A DNA stretch of 64,000 nucleotides from Chroogloeocystis siderophila 5.2 s.c.1. GTDB taxonomy: Bacteria > Cyanobacteriota > Cyanobacteriia > Cyanobacteriales > Chroococcidiopsidaceae. Positions within the stretch are counted from its first letter, which is position 1. Each line of letters opens with the position of its first letter. This document shows positions 18,703 to 27,747 of the stretch, piece after piece. The DNA lies in contig NZ_MRCC01000008.1 in NCBI RefSeq assembly GCF_001904655.1, forward strand, positions 62,001-126,000. Reading direction: 5' to 3'. The translations under genes were made by a program, and so were the position numbers. The notes beneath the pieces were generated by a model. That model was not told the DNA's origin and made no database searches. It saw only the letters and a list, made by a program, of their open reading frames with translations.

Positions 18703-20541
18703 TCACCTATAACCCGCCGCTTGTAGCGAGAAAAGTCGGGCGTAGCGCCCTTGGGCTTGAAGTAATTCCTCGTGCGTTCCTTGTTCGATTAATTCTCCAC
18801 CAGAAAGAACAATAATCTTGTCTGCCATACGGACAGTCGAGAAGCGGTGTGAAATTAAAATCGCCATTTTATCTTTACTAAGCGTGCGAAATCGTTGGAA
18901 GATTAATACTTCAGCTTCTGCGTCCATGGCTGCGGTAGGTTCATCTAAAACAAGAATATCTGCTTGCGTCCGCATAAAAGCCCGCGACAGCGCAATTTTT
19001 TGCCATTGTCCGCCAGAAAGTTCTTGACCGCCTTTGAACCAACGTCCTAACTGCGTGTAAAATTTATCTGCCATTTGCTCGATAAAAGGTTGCGCCATGC
19101 CTTTTTCTGCGGCAATATGCCAGTGCGGTTCTTCAACCAAGTGTTGAACATCTCCGACACCAATATTCTCACCGACAGTGAATTGATAGCGGACGAAATT
19201 CTGGAAAATCACGCCAATTCGCCGATGCAACACCGCGATATCCCATGCTTGTAAATCTAAGCCATCAAGCAGAATTCGTCCTGAATCTGGAGAGTAAAGG
19301 CGCGTTAATAATTTGATTAAAGTCGTTTTTCCCGAACCATTTTCACCAATGATCGCAAGTTTCTCACCTGGTTTGAGATGCAACGACAAGTTTTTCACCG
19401 CAGGTTGCAAACTTCCTGGATACGTAAAAGTCACGTTTTCAAACCGAATACCATCTTGCGGTGAGGTTCCTTGGGTAGCGTTACCGCGTGGTGTGGGAAT
19501 GTCTTGTTCGAGAAACTCATAGAGATTCGATAGATACAATTGATCTTCATACATTCCCCCTAGCGAAGTAAGTGCCGACGAAAACGTTGTTTGTCCTTGG
19601 CGAAATACCACGAGATACATCGTCATATCACCAAGTGAAATTCGTCCAGCGATCGCTTCTATCACAATCCAAGCATACGCTGCATAAAACGCCACACTAC
19701 TAAGTAAACCCAAGATATAACCCCACACGCCTCGGCGTAAAGTTAAATCGCGATCTTCACGGTATAGGCGATTAAAAATATTGTGGTAGCGTTGTAGCAA
19801 CATTGGTCCTAGTTGATACAACTGCACCTCCATCGCAAAATCTTCACGCGCAATTAAAGTTTCTAAATAATGCTGTTCTCGCGTTTCTGGTGCGCGCCAG
19901 CGAAATAAACGAAACGCTTCGCCGGCAAACTTTGTTTCTGCAATAAATGCTGGGATTGCTGTTAAAACGAGTGCTAACAACGCCCACAGCGAAAATTGCA
20001 GCAGCAACCCACCGTAGGTAAAGAGTGCAAGACTATCTTGAACAATACCAAATGTGCGACTAACCAGCGACAACGGACGACTTGATGCTTCGCGCCGCGC
20101 CCGCGTCATCTTATCGTAGAATTCGGAGTCTTCAAAATGAGCAAGATCTAAGGTTAAAGCTTTTTCTAGAATGAGAATATTAACTCGTTGCCCTAGCAAC
20201 ACTCGTAAAAGCGATTGACAAATACTCAATCCGCGTTGACTACCTGCGAGTAAGGCGACTAGTATGGCTTCTAATGTTAAATAGCCTAATGCGATCGCCC
20301 GATTATTTTCTCCTCCTGAGTGCGAGGCGATAACAACCGCATCAACAATCAATTTACCAATGTAGGCGATCGCTGCAGGAAGTAAACCTGCTGTTAAAGT
20401 GAAGACTGCAAAAACAACTGTGAGAACGCGGCTAGTTGTCCATACAAGTGCGATAGCCCGTCTACTATAACGAAATATTGCGAATATTTGTCGCAAGCTT
20501 TGCTGCAATGGGAGTGCGATTCCCTGCGGATAACTTTTCAT
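18703..20541 (-). CDS. ABC exporter, fused permease and ATPase
   Basis: 612 residues. An N-terminal type-I exporter membrane domain with about six helices (residues 25-330) precedes the ATPase domain. Walker A (IIGENGSGKTTLIKLL), signature LSGGQWQKIALSRA, Walker B (DILVLDEPTAAMDAEAE) and switch His (LISHRFSTVRMADK) are present. It would dimerise to export an unknown lipid, peptide or drug. No substrate-specific partner is adjacent. Confidence 0.88.
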   Translation of the reverse strand: MKSYPQGIALPLQQSLRQIFAIFRYSRRAIALVWTTSRVLTVVFAVFTLTAGLLPAAIAYIGKLIVDAVVIASHSGGENNRAIALGYLTLEAILVALLAGSQRGLSICQSLLRVLLGQRVNILILEKALTLDLAHFEDSEFYDKMTRARREASSRPLSLVSRTFGIVQDSLALFTYGGLLLQFSLWALLALVLTAIPAFIAETKFAGEAFRLFRWRAPETREQHYLETLIAREDFAMEVQLYQLGPMLLQRYHNIFNRLYREDRDLTLRRGVWGYILGLLSSVAFYAAYAWIVIEAIAGRISLGDMTMYLVVFRQGQTTFSSALTSLGGMYEDQLYLSNLYEFLEQDIPTPRGNATQGTSPQDGIRFENVTFTYPGSLQPAVKNLSLHLKPGEKLAIIGENGSGKTTLIKLLTRLYSPDSGRILLDGLDLQAWDIAVLHRRIGVIFQNFVRYQFTVGENIGVGDVQHLVEEPHWHIAAEKGMAQPFIEQMADKFYTQLGRWFKGGQELSGGQWQKIALSRAFMRTQADILVLDEPTAAMDAEAEVLIFQRFRTLSKDKMAILISHRFSTVRMADKIIVLSGGELIEQGTHEELLQAQGRYARLFSLQAAGYR

Positions 20542-20606
20542 CTACGATTCAATACAGGAAACCTCTATTCCCGATCCCTAGCCACTAATTGCTATTCACT
20601 ATTAAC

Positions 20607-20990
20607 TCAACTTTCCTTTTGCTCGTGGTACTCTGATATGTGCTCGTAAACTTCTTCAGGAAACTGCAAATCTTTGTAAACGTTGCAAGCATCAGGATCG
20701 TCAGGATTGGGGCAAATTGGAAAATCTTGCTGTTGTTGCCATTGCAATACTCTTTCGCGGCGTGGGGGATTATAGTTTTTACCTTGCACTTGTTGATAAA
20801 GCGATCGCGCGTCTTCTTCACTACAATCGCGGTCTTTTTGTAGATATTCAATTAACTCTTTTTCGCTTAAAAAGTGCCGCGCTACCATCGCAAACACTAA
20901 TCTACCGTAATGACCAATATCCTTACCCGCGTCTAAAGCATCAAGTAGATGCGCCATCATCTCGCTTTTGCGTAAATCTGCAACTGCCAT
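20607..20990 (-). CDS. Conserved-looking acidic protein, unknown function
   Basis: 127 residues. A helical N-terminal half (MAHLLDALDAGKDIGHYGRLVFAM) contains a histidine and arginine-rich core. The C-terminal half has Cys residues in CSEEDAR, ICPNPDDPDAC and an acidic tail (FPEEVYEHISEYHE). The pattern resembles proteins shared among cyanobacteria, but I cannot name a family. It begins 46 bases after the membrane protein gene upstream on the same strand. Confidence 0.6.
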   Translation of the reverse strand: MAVADLRKSEMMAHLLDALDAGKDIGHYGRLVFAMVARHFLSEKELIEYLQKDRDCSEEDARSLYQQVQGKNYNPPRRERVLQWQQQQDFPICPNPDDPDACNVYKDLQFPEEVYEHISEYHEQKES

Positions 20991-21036
20991 AATTTGTGAT
21001 GTTCTCCCTGACTTCTATTTTAATAGTACGCAAGTA

Positions 21037-21693
21037 CTAAATCGATGCAACGGTATCAGGTAAAGGCGGACGCCAGCAAAGGTAAGCAAGCGGACCAAAT
21101 AAAGGAATAAGCGCAAATACCCAGAAAAGTTGTGAATTGCTAGAATAACCGCGACGCGCCATATCGTCACCAAGTACGGTAGGAAACAACGCCGCAAACA
21201 CACAAAACGCTAGACTCATACCATGAATAAAGCGATCGCCCAAAAATTGCTGCACAAAATCTCCCCAATCGCCAGCAACTAAACCAAAAGCGACTAAACC
21301 AAGCGTAAATATCGTCACAGCGACACCAGTACTACGCGAGTCTAGTAGTTGTAACCAAGGATCTTTCGCACCAGTAAATTCTTGATTCGCCTCGCGTAAG
21401 GCTAAGTAAGGAATTAATCCGATCACACCTGTACCAACTGACGCCAGTGCAAAAGCCCAAAACGGAATCTTCTGCATTCTGCCATCAATAAATAATAGAC
21501 AGCTATAAATGAATATCCAAACACCAATGAGCGAAAACAACGATAAAATGACTGGATTTACCTTTGTCCACTGCAACGTCAGAATGTTGATTAACAGTGT
21601 TAAGGTTTCTTGTAGATGCAGTGGTGGTGCAAAAAACAGCACATAGATAATGAACGCTGCCCAAAGCCCCCACAAAACAATTTTTCTACTCAT
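21037..21693 (-). CDS. Polytopic membrane protein, unknown function
   Basis: 218 residues with about six hydrophobic segments, starting at residues 6-23 (IVLWGLWAAFIIYVLFFA) and ending with LFWVFALIPLFGPLAYLC. A loop carries EANQEFTGAKDPWLQLLDS, and the conserved-looking GDDMARRGYSS sits before the last helix. It is probably in the thylakoid or plasma membrane. No transport or redox motif is visible. Confidence 0.65.
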   Translation of the reverse strand: MSRKIVLWGLWAAFIIYVLFFAPPLHLQETLTLLINILTLQWTKVNPVILSLFSLIGVWIFIYSCLLFIDGRMQKIPFWAFALASVGTGVIGLIPYLALREANQEFTGAKDPWLQLLDSRSTGVAVTIFTLGLVAFGLVAGDWGDFVQQFLGDRFIHGMSLAFCVFAALFPTVLGDDMARRGYSSNSQLFWVFALIPLFGPLAYLCWRPPLPDTVASI

Positions 21694-21832
21694 AAGTACG
21701 CGCGTGAAATAAACATAACTTTAAGATTAATAATTAGTAGCGATTAGTGTCTGTGTAGCTAAATAGCTAATTACCAAGTGCTAAAAGCTTTCCTAGTACC
21801 CATTACCCAACAAAGGAGAGAATTAACACAGC

Positions 21833-22504
21833 ATGATAAATCCATCCTACATTTTTCTAGCGGGAGCCAGCCGTGGCGTTGGTCGAGAAATTGCGCATTG
21901 CTTAACACAACAAAAATTAAAGGTAAAAGCTTTACTGCGCAGCGAGGCGACTCGTACAGATTTAGAAGCAATGGGAATTGAAGTTGTTTTAGGCGACGCG
22001 TTACGTATCAGTGATGTAGAAAGTGCAATAACACAAGGAATCACAGCAGTTATTAGTACGATTGGTGGTTTACCCAAAGATGGCGATCGCGCAGACTATT
22101 TAGGCAATAAAAACCTCATCGATGCAGCCGTCAAAGCCGGAGTACAGAAATTTATTTTAGTTTCTTCGATTGGTAGCGGTGATAGCGCGCAAGCTTTACC
22201 ACCTCAAGCTTTGGCGACATTAGGTTCTGTATTAGCTGAAAAGGAAAAAGCTGAACAGCATTTGATCAACAGTGGACTGACGTATACAATCATTCGCCCA
22301 GGTGGTTTAAAATCAGAACCCGCAACAGGCGATGGCGTTCTTACTGAAGATCCGCGCGTTGCTGGGACAATTCACCGCGCTGATGTCGCGCAACTTGTCT
22401 GTCGCTGTCTCAATTCGGAAAAGGCGAATAATAAAATTCTATCCGCTGTTGATCGCCAAATGATGTACGGTCAACCTGATTTTGTCGAATTTGATGTTAG
22501 CTGA
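21833..22504 (+). CDS. NAD(P)-binding atypical SDR-family protein
   Basis: 223 residues. An N-terminal Rossmann motif (FLAGASRGVGREIA, residues 8-21) and a VSSIGSG stretch mark the extended/atypical short-chain dehydrogenase group. A proline-glycine turn (YTIIRPGGLKSEPATGDG) closes the cofactor site. The catalytic YxxxK pair is not evident, as in relatives of Ycf39, HCF173 and Tic62, which act as regulators or assembly factors. Its role here is unknown; petN follows after about 150 bases. Confidence 0.75.
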   Translation: MINPSYIFLAGASRGVGREIAHCLTQQKLKVKALLRSEATRTDLEAMGIEVVLGDALRISDVESAITQGITAVISTIGGLPKDGDRADYLGNKNLIDAAVKAGVQKFILVSSIGSGDSAQALPPQALATLGSVLAEKEKAEQHLINSGLTYTIIRPGGLKSEPATGDGVLTEDPRVAGTIHRADVAQLVCRCLNSEKANNKILSAVDRQMMYGQPDFVEFDVS

Positions 22505-22511
22505 GTGATTG

Positions 22512-22551
22512 AAATCGCCGCTACACAACCGAAACCTATGAAGATAGGTTT
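22512..22551. repeat. Dispersed palindromic repeat, family A copy 3
   Basis: GAAATCGCCGCTACACAACC leads into a perfect hairpin AAACCTAT/ATAGGTTT (22532-22539 with 22544-22551). The copy at 1002-1021 has the same hairpin with a C-G pair in place of this T-A pair, so the stem is kept by paired changes. Confidence 0.45.
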
Positions 22552-22656
22552 CTTCAATACGAGTAGTGCCCTGACTCTGATCTTCCATCTCTGCTACGGT
22601 GACGATCTTGCAGTATGATAAATTTTAAGACTGATTTACTTGCTTAATACACGGCT

Positions 22657-22746
22657 ATGGAAATTTTGACACTTGGTTGGGTTACGCTGCTTGTTACGTT
22701 CACATGGTCAATTGCAATGGTAGTTTGGGGTCGTAACGGACTGTAA
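22657..22746 (+). CDS. petN: Cytochrome b6f complex subunit PetN
   Basis: A 29-residue protein, [15 protein letters not shown] then a single membrane helix ending MVVWGRNGL, almost identical in pattern to cyanobacterial and chloroplast PetN. It is a single-span subunit needed for b6f assembly in the thylakoid. Start ATG at 22657 and TAA at 22744-22746. A second small membrane gene starts eight bases later. Confidence 0.95.
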   Translation: MEILTLGWVTLLVTFTWSIAMVVWGRNGL

Positions 22747-22754
22747 AAGCTCAA

Positions 22755-22925
22755 GTGGAAACGACAGCACTTAATGTTCTGGTTTTAGTCGCCTTTGGGT
22801 TACTCGTTGCAGTGACCGGAGGTGTTTTGTACTTAACAGCGGCTGATTGGCGCGATCGCCGTCGCCAAGACAAAGAAAATCGCGAAAACCGCACCTCAGG
22901 TAGATACAAACGCAAAAAGGGGTAA
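22755..22925 (+). CDS. Small single-span membrane protein next to petN
   Basis: 56 residues starting at GTG 22755. One hydrophobic helix (LNVLVLVAFGLLVAVTGGVL) is followed by a strongly charged tail rich in Arg, Lys and Asp (DWRDRRRQDKENRENR, then RYKRKKG). It lies eight bases after petN and is probably cotranscribed. The charged tail would face the cytoplasm. I do not recognise a named family; a photosynthetic assembly or accessory role is inferred only from the neighbour. Confidence 0.75.
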   Translation: METTALNVLVLVAFGLLVAVTGGVLYLTAADWRDRRRQDKENRENRTSGRYKRKKG

Positions 22926-22959
22926 AGCATTGCCTTACCCTCTTGACAAGATATTATCT

Positions 22960-24534
22960 TTATGCATTCTGAGCGCCTGGTTGTCCATTTTCGACAATGA
23001 ACGACGCTAGCGTACTCGCTGGAGCTTGTGGATCGAGAATTGATGAAACAACTCGATAATCGCTACGCCATTGTTTAGGTGTAAGTTGACAGCGAACGTA
23101 GCCGCGAAAAGCACCATCAAAGAATTTTGTATGTGGATTATTGGCTAAAGCTGCGGTGACTGGGGCAATAAACTGTGCAGGAAAATCCGAAGTAATCGAA
23201 GTCCCGACAAATTCTGTACCAATAGTAGGTGAAGCAGGATTGCTAAAGTCGGCTTTGAGGTCGTGTACCCAGCTAGAGTGAATGTCACCTGTAATCACAA
23301 CAGGGTTAGCAACTTTGCGCTGTTGGATGAAGTTAAATAGGCGATCGCGTGCGGCAACGTAGCCATCCCATTGATCGAGGTTAAACGTTTCACTATCTGA
23401 ACGCGCATCAAAGTCAAATTGAGCCATCATTGTTTGTTGCGCAATCACATTCCAACGCGCGGATGAGCGCTCTAATCCTTGAAATAACCAGCGTTCTTGC
23501 TCTTTGCCCGTCATCGTCGCCTTTTCTGCCAAAGCCTCTGCGCATCGAGGTTTTAAGCCATCTCCACACGGCTGATCGCTGCGGTATTGGCGAGTATCTA
23601 GTACAAAGAATTCAGCTAATTCACCAAAAGTCAAACGCCGATAAAGTTGCATATTTGGACCTTTGGGCAAGGAAGATAAACGCAATGGCATATGCTCATA
23701 ATAAGCTTGGTAAGCATTGGCACGACGTTTAATAAATTCTTCGCGCGTTTGATCGTCTTCGGGAATCAAGTTCGCATAATTATTCTCAACTTCGTGATCG
23801 TCCCAAGTCACAATCCAAGGAAACTTTGCATGAACCGCTTGCAAATGAAATCCGGTTTTGTACAAAGCATGACGGTTGCGGTAATCTGCAAGACTGATAA
23901 TTTCAGGACTGTTGTGTTGGCGTGGTTTGCTCAAATCAGGTCCGTATTCGTAGATATAATCGCCAAGATGCACGACAAAATCGAGTTCTTCTCGCGCCAT
24001 GTTGCGGTAGGCAGAATAAAAGCCATTTTGCCAATCTTGACATGAAGCAAATGCAAAAGTCAGTTTTTGTAAGCGATCGCCTCTTGCGGGTGCAGTGCGC
24101 GTTCTCCCGATGCGACTTGTATCGTTACCTGCTTTGAATTGATACCAATACCAGCGATTTGGTTCTAAACCTTGCACTTCGACATGAACCGAATGCGCAA
24201 GTTCGGGAGTTGCGATCGCTGTTCCTTTTTGGACAACTTGCTGCATCTTTGGATCTCGTGCTATTTGCCAGCGCACTTCAACGTTTTGGTTTGGCATTCC
24301 GCCACCGTTGAGTGGTTGAGGCGCTAACCGCGTCCAAATGACAAAACCATCGGGTAACGGTTCTCCCGAAGCAACACCGAGTTTAAACGGATAATCAGAA
24401 AACTTTGGTTGCGCAACGACTCGCCGCGAAAATTGACTCGCGATCGCCAAACTTGTTAATGCACTCACACCCATCAGCAAGCGCCGCCGCTGCATCCCAG
24501 TTAACAGCAAACGCTCCACATCCCAAGCAGCCAT
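22960..24534 (-). CDS. phoD: PhoD-family alkaline phosphatase/phosphodiesterase
   Basis: 524 residues. A twin-arginine signal (QRRRLLMGVSALTSLAIASQ, residues 15-34) points to Tat export, as expected for a metalloenzyme folded in the cytoplasm. The N-terminal fibronectin-like PhoD domain (FKLGVASGEPLPDGFVIWTRL) is followed by the metal-binding catalytic domain with ASCQDWQNG, VVHLGDYIYEY, WDDHEVENNY and ITGDIHSSW. It releases phosphate from esters outside the cytoplasm using Fe/Ca in studied members. A four-unit Pho-box-like repeat starts about 117 bases upstream, so control by SphR is likely. Confidence 0.92.
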   Translation of the reverse strand: MAAWDVERLLLTGMQRRRLLMGVSALTSLAIASQFSRRVVAQPKFSDYPFKLGVASGEPLPDGFVIWTRLAPQPLNGGGMPNQNVEVRWQIARDPKMQQVVQKGTAIATPELAHSVHVEVQGLEPNRWYWYQFKAGNDTSRIGRTRTAPARGDRLQKLTFAFASCQDWQNGFYSAYRNMAREELDFVVHLGDYIYEYGPDLSKPRQHNSPEIISLADYRNRHALYKTGFHLQAVHAKFPWIVTWDDHEVENNYANLIPEDDQTREEFIKRRANAYQAYYEHMPLRLSSLPKGPNMQLYRRLTFGELAEFFVLDTRQYRSDQPCGDGLKPRCAEALAEKATMTGKEQERWLFQGLERSSARWNVIAQQTMMAQFDFDARSDSETFNLDQWDGYVAARDRLFNFIQQRKVANPVVITGDIHSSWVHDLKADFSNPASPTIGTEFVGTSITSDFPAQFIAPVTAALANNPHTKFFDGAFRGYVRCQLTPKQWRSDYRVVSSILDPQAPASTLASFIVENGQPGAQNA

Positions 24535-24650
24535 ATAAATCCTCTAGATATCTTCTTGAAAGAAAGTCGGGTAACTCAAAAAAATCAAAATTTTAATAAA
24601 TTCACCAAACTTCTTTTGAGTAAAAGACTCTTCCAAAAGATATCAATTGA

Positions 24651-24691
24651 TAATTAACTGCTGTTCAAGCTAGCGTTAAACTTGTTTTAAG
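24651..24691 (-). promoter_or_regulatory. Candidate four-repeat Pho box upstream of phoD
   Basis: On the minus strand four 8-base units start exactly 11 bases apart: CTTAAAAC (24684-24691), TTTAACGC (24673-24680), CTTGAACA (24662-24669) and GTTAATTA (24651-24658). They match the cyanobacterial SphR consensus YTTAAYYW at 5, 6, 6 and 7 of 8 positions and point toward phoD. Confidence 0.6.
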
Positions 24692-24813
24692 CTAAAATGT
24701 TGCTTTGAAAAGAATCACAGTTCGGCTTTTTATGCGTTTTATCAAGAACGTTTCTGTTTTTATAGCTCTTTTTGAGTATGAAACAAAAGAGATTTTTTAC
24801 TATTTCTTAGTTT

Positions 24814-25623
24814 ATGAAATTAGAGTACAGTGAATTTGCATTATATCTAGATGATTCAGGTAGCCCCAAGCCCGATCCGAAAGATCCACATCCTTTTTTT
24901 GGGATGGGTGGTGTTTTAATAAATAGAGGACATGAACGGATTATTGAAACGTTAGTATTAGAGTTTAAACAGCGATGGAATATTGGTCTAGATATACCTT
25001 TGCATGGAAGTGAAATACGTTCTAGAAAGAACAACTACAAATAGCTAGGAAATCTTTCAGAAGTAGACTATCAACAATTCATGGAGGACTTAACTAATAC
25101 AATCGTTCGTTGTCCTATTATTGTTCATGCGTGTGTTGTATCTCGTCATGGTTATCTAAAACGCTATTTAGAAAAGTATGGCGAGGATACATGGAAGATG
25201 ATGAAAAGTGCCTTCACTATTTTAGTAGAACGTGCAGCTAAGTATGTAGCAGCCAAAAATGGTACATTAATGGTTTATTTTGAAGCTGCTGGCAAACGAG
25301 AAGATAGACTCATCAAATCCTATTTTAATGACTTGCGCTCTCAAGGACACCCTTTTGATACCGTTCGAGCTAACAAATATTCCCCGCTATGTGCTAACGA
25401 CTTTTCATCCCTACTACGTGGAATCGATAGTAAAAAAAAGAACAATGCAGTGATGCAAATTGCTGACTTATGTTTATATCCTGTTGTTAGTAGCAAAACT
25501 AAGCCAAATAACCAAGCGCTTTTAAGCCTCAAAACAGCTAATTTACTAGTAGATTGTAATTTAGAACCTAATCTTGTAGATAATTTAGGAGTTAAATACT
25601 ACTGCTTTGACGATAAGCCGTAA
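24814..25623 (+). pseudogene. DUF3800 protein gene with one in-frame amber codon
   Basis: A single frame of 269 sense codons runs from ATG 24814 to TAA 25621-25623, broken only by TAG at 25042-25044. The N-terminal LYLDDSGSP motif, HGSEI and the later YFEAAGKRED, ADLCLYPV blocks fit the DUF3800 family, a RNase H-like fold often found near mobile or defence genes. The residue at the stop sits in NYK-stop-LGNLS, where Trp (TGG) would be natural, so one G-to-A change explains it. The gene is more AT-rich than its neighbours, suggesting acquisition. A product could restart at ATG 25081 but would lack the first acidic motif. Confidence 0.75.
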
Positions 25624-25990
25624 AAACAACAAAACCGCCTCGAAGTGCGGTAGTGGTGCGGCGGTCTACGACCACCCCTAGGCTGTGCCTATTTATAAAT
25701 ATAAGTTTTAATCAACTTTTTGTCAACTACCGCTAGCCTGTATAGTTACATACAAAAATAACTAACGGTAATTCTACTTAAATAAAATAACTTGCCTCAA
25801 GAGCATTAATTTCTTAAAGCAAGCTTATGCATTTGTTAGTTGTGATTAATAGAAGCTAAGCAGTGGTATTAATTCCACTCCCAGCCTTGCAATTTTAGAG
25901 AGAATTGGAGAGCCACTGCGGTGCGGGGTGTCCCCCCGTTGAAGCAAGTGGCGTGGATTTAGGGGACACCGTCGTTGTGATTGAGGTAAC
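25624..25990. repeat. Gap with a structured segment and palindromic repeat family B
   Basis: 25634-25665 can fold with stem ACCGCC/GGCGGT, competing with GTGGT/ACCAC (25653-25657 with 25671-25675). 25912-25952 is a hairpin repeat: outer stem GCCACT/AGTGGC and inner CGGGG/CCCCG, with a longer GGTGTCCCC (25927-25935)/GGGGACACC (25962-25970) alternative. A relative lies at 43430-43491. No gene is seen. Confidence 0.45.
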
Positions 25991-27385
25991 CTAAAGCTGC
26001 TTCACTTCAGAAACCAACTTCGCGACGACATCTTTCGCACTGCCAAAGAGCATCATTGTTTTATCTTTGTAAAACAAATCGTTATCAACCCCAGCAAAGC
26101 CAGTACTCATCCCTCGCTTAATGACGATTGTGTGCTTAGCGCGATCGACTTCTAAAATTGGCATTCCATAAATTGGGCTAGCAGCATCGCTACGCGCGGC
26201 GGGATTCACGACATCATTTGCCCCAATGACTAACGCGACATCGGTTTGCTCAAACTGGGGATTGATATCATCCATGTCGTACAACTGCGGATATGGTACG
26301 TTTGCCTCGGCGAGTAACACATTCATATGTCCTGGCATTCTTCCTGCAACGGGGTGAATTGCATACTTAACCTCCACGCCCATTTTTTCGAGTTGATCTG
26401 CCAATTCACGAACGCTGTGCTGTGCTTGCGCGACTGCCATACCGTAGCCAGGAACAATCACTACCGATCGCGCATAACCTAACATCATTGCGCCTTCTTC
26501 GGGATCAATGCTGTGGACAGTTTTATCTTCTGTACCACTACCACCAGAGACGCCCGCCTTACCAAACGAGCCGAACAAGACGCTTGCCAATGAGCGGTTC
26601 ATTGCCTTACACATGATCTGCGTCAAAATCAATCCCGATGCGCCTACTAAAGCACCCGCGATGATTAGCATATTGTTCATCACGACAAAACCAGCCGCAC
26701 TCGCCGCTAAACCTGATAATGAGTTCAACAGCGAAATCACGACTGGCATATCGCCGCCACCAATCGGTAAGACAAATAGCACGCCGAGGAGCAAGGAAAT
26801 TCCTGCTACTGCTAAGAATATTGGTAAATTTTCGGGGGAGACTAATAAATATCCGCTACCAACAACAAAACCAACTAAAAGTAAGGCATTAATCGGTTGC
26901 TGTAGGGGAAATGTCACGGGAGAACCGCTGATTAAACCTTGCAACTTAGCAAAGGCAATCATACTACCAGTAAACGTGACGCCACCGATAAACACATCCA
27001 ACAGCATCGAGACGTTGGCATCAAGAGGGATGGCTTGCGATGTTCCCCTCAATCGCCAAAACTCAGCGACGGCGACAAGCGCAGAAGCCGCGCCACCAAG
27101 TCCGTTCAACAAGCCTACCATTTGTGGCATCGCGGTCATGGCAACTTTTTGCGCCGCGATCGCCCCAATCAACGAACCAACTGCTAACCCGACTAAGATC
27201 ATTTCATAGCTCAGCACCTGCCGATCGAGCAGCGTTGCTACAACCGCAAGCAACATCCCGACTGCGGCTAAGAAATTACCTTGACGCGCGGTAGCAGGCG
27301 AACCTAATTTCTTTAAACCGACGATAAATAACGAAGCCGCGACTAAATAACTTAACTGAATTCCTGTTGGTAGAAAGTCACTCAC
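25991..27385 (-). CDS. pntB: NAD(P) transhydrogenase beta subunit
   Basis: 464 residues. About eight or nine membrane helices fill the first 270 residues. The NADP(H)-binding domain III follows, with GYGMAVAQAQH, HPVAGRMPGHMNVLLAEA and VIGANDVVNPAA. This domain exchanges hydride with the NAD site of PntA while protons cross the membrane, making NADPH. The start overlaps the end of the upstream subunit by 4 bases (ATGA), so translation is coupled. Confidence 0.95.
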   Translation of the reverse strand: MSDFLPTGIQLSYLVAASLFIVGLKKLGSPATARQGNFLAAVGMLLAVVATLLDRQVLSYEMILVGLAVGSLIGAIAAQKVAMTAMPQMVGLLNGLGGAASALVAVAEFWRLRGTSQAIPLDANVSMLLDVFIGGVTFTGSMIAFAKLQGLISGSPVTFPLQQPINALLLVGFVVGSGYLLVSPENLPIFLAVAGISLLLGVLFVLPIGGGDMPVVISLLNSLSGLAASAAGFVVMNNMLIIAGALVGASGLILTQIMCKAMNRSLASVLFGSFGKAGVSGGSGTEDKTVHSIDPEEGAMMLGYARSVVIVPGYGMAVAQAQHSVRELADQLEKMGVEVKYAIHPVAGRMPGHMNVLLAEANVPYPQLYDMDDINPQFEQTDVALVIGANDVVNPAARSDAASPIYGMPILEVDRAKHTIVIKRGMSTGFAGVDNDLFYKDKTMMLFGSAKDVVAKLVSEVKQL

Positions 27386-27675
27386 GCTTTCACCTCTTTT
27401 TTCTTAAACATTTGCAACATCCGATCTGTTACTAGAAAACCACCTACAACGTTGATGGTTGCTAGCACAACGGCGATTAAGCCTAAAATTACCGATACGC
27501 TTCCTTCATTGGCACCTGAAACTAGAATCGCGCCGATTACCGCAATGCCTGAAATTGCATTCGCGCCAGACATCAAAGGTGTATGTAGTGTTGGTGGGAC
27601 TTTATTGATCACCTCAAATCCCGTAAAAGATGCCAAAACAAATACAAACAAAGCGGCAAGTAATGCTTCTGTCAT
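27382..27675 (-). CDS. pntA2: NAD(P) transhydrogenase alpha subunit 2 (membrane part)
   Basis: 97 residues with three hydrophobic helices (LLAALFVFVLASFTGFEVI, AISGIAVIGAILVSG, LIAVVLATINVVGGFLV). In E. coli this region is fused to PntA; here it is separate, as in other split transhydrogenases. It lies 72 bases after subunit alpha-1 and overlaps pntB by 4 bases. Confidence 0.92.
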   Translation of the reverse strand: MTEALLAALFVFVLASFTGFEVINKVPPTLHTPLMSGANAISGIAVIGAILVSGANEGSVSVILGLIAVVLATINVVGGFLVTDRMLQMFKKKEVKA

Positions 27676-27747
27676 TGAAAACTCTCCTAATTTGATTTGG
27701 TAATTGGTAATTGCTTTTACGACCTATTACCGATTCCTGATCGCCGC

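Noticed and set aside
23430-24045. Two 100-117-codon frames antisense to phoD
   Set aside because: Shadow frames of the conserved phosphatase with no start signal or domain.
26508-27209. A 233-codon open frame antisense to pntB
   Set aside because: It lies fully inside a strongly conserved gene on the other strand and its translation has no recognisable motifs; high-codon-bias genes often leave such frames.
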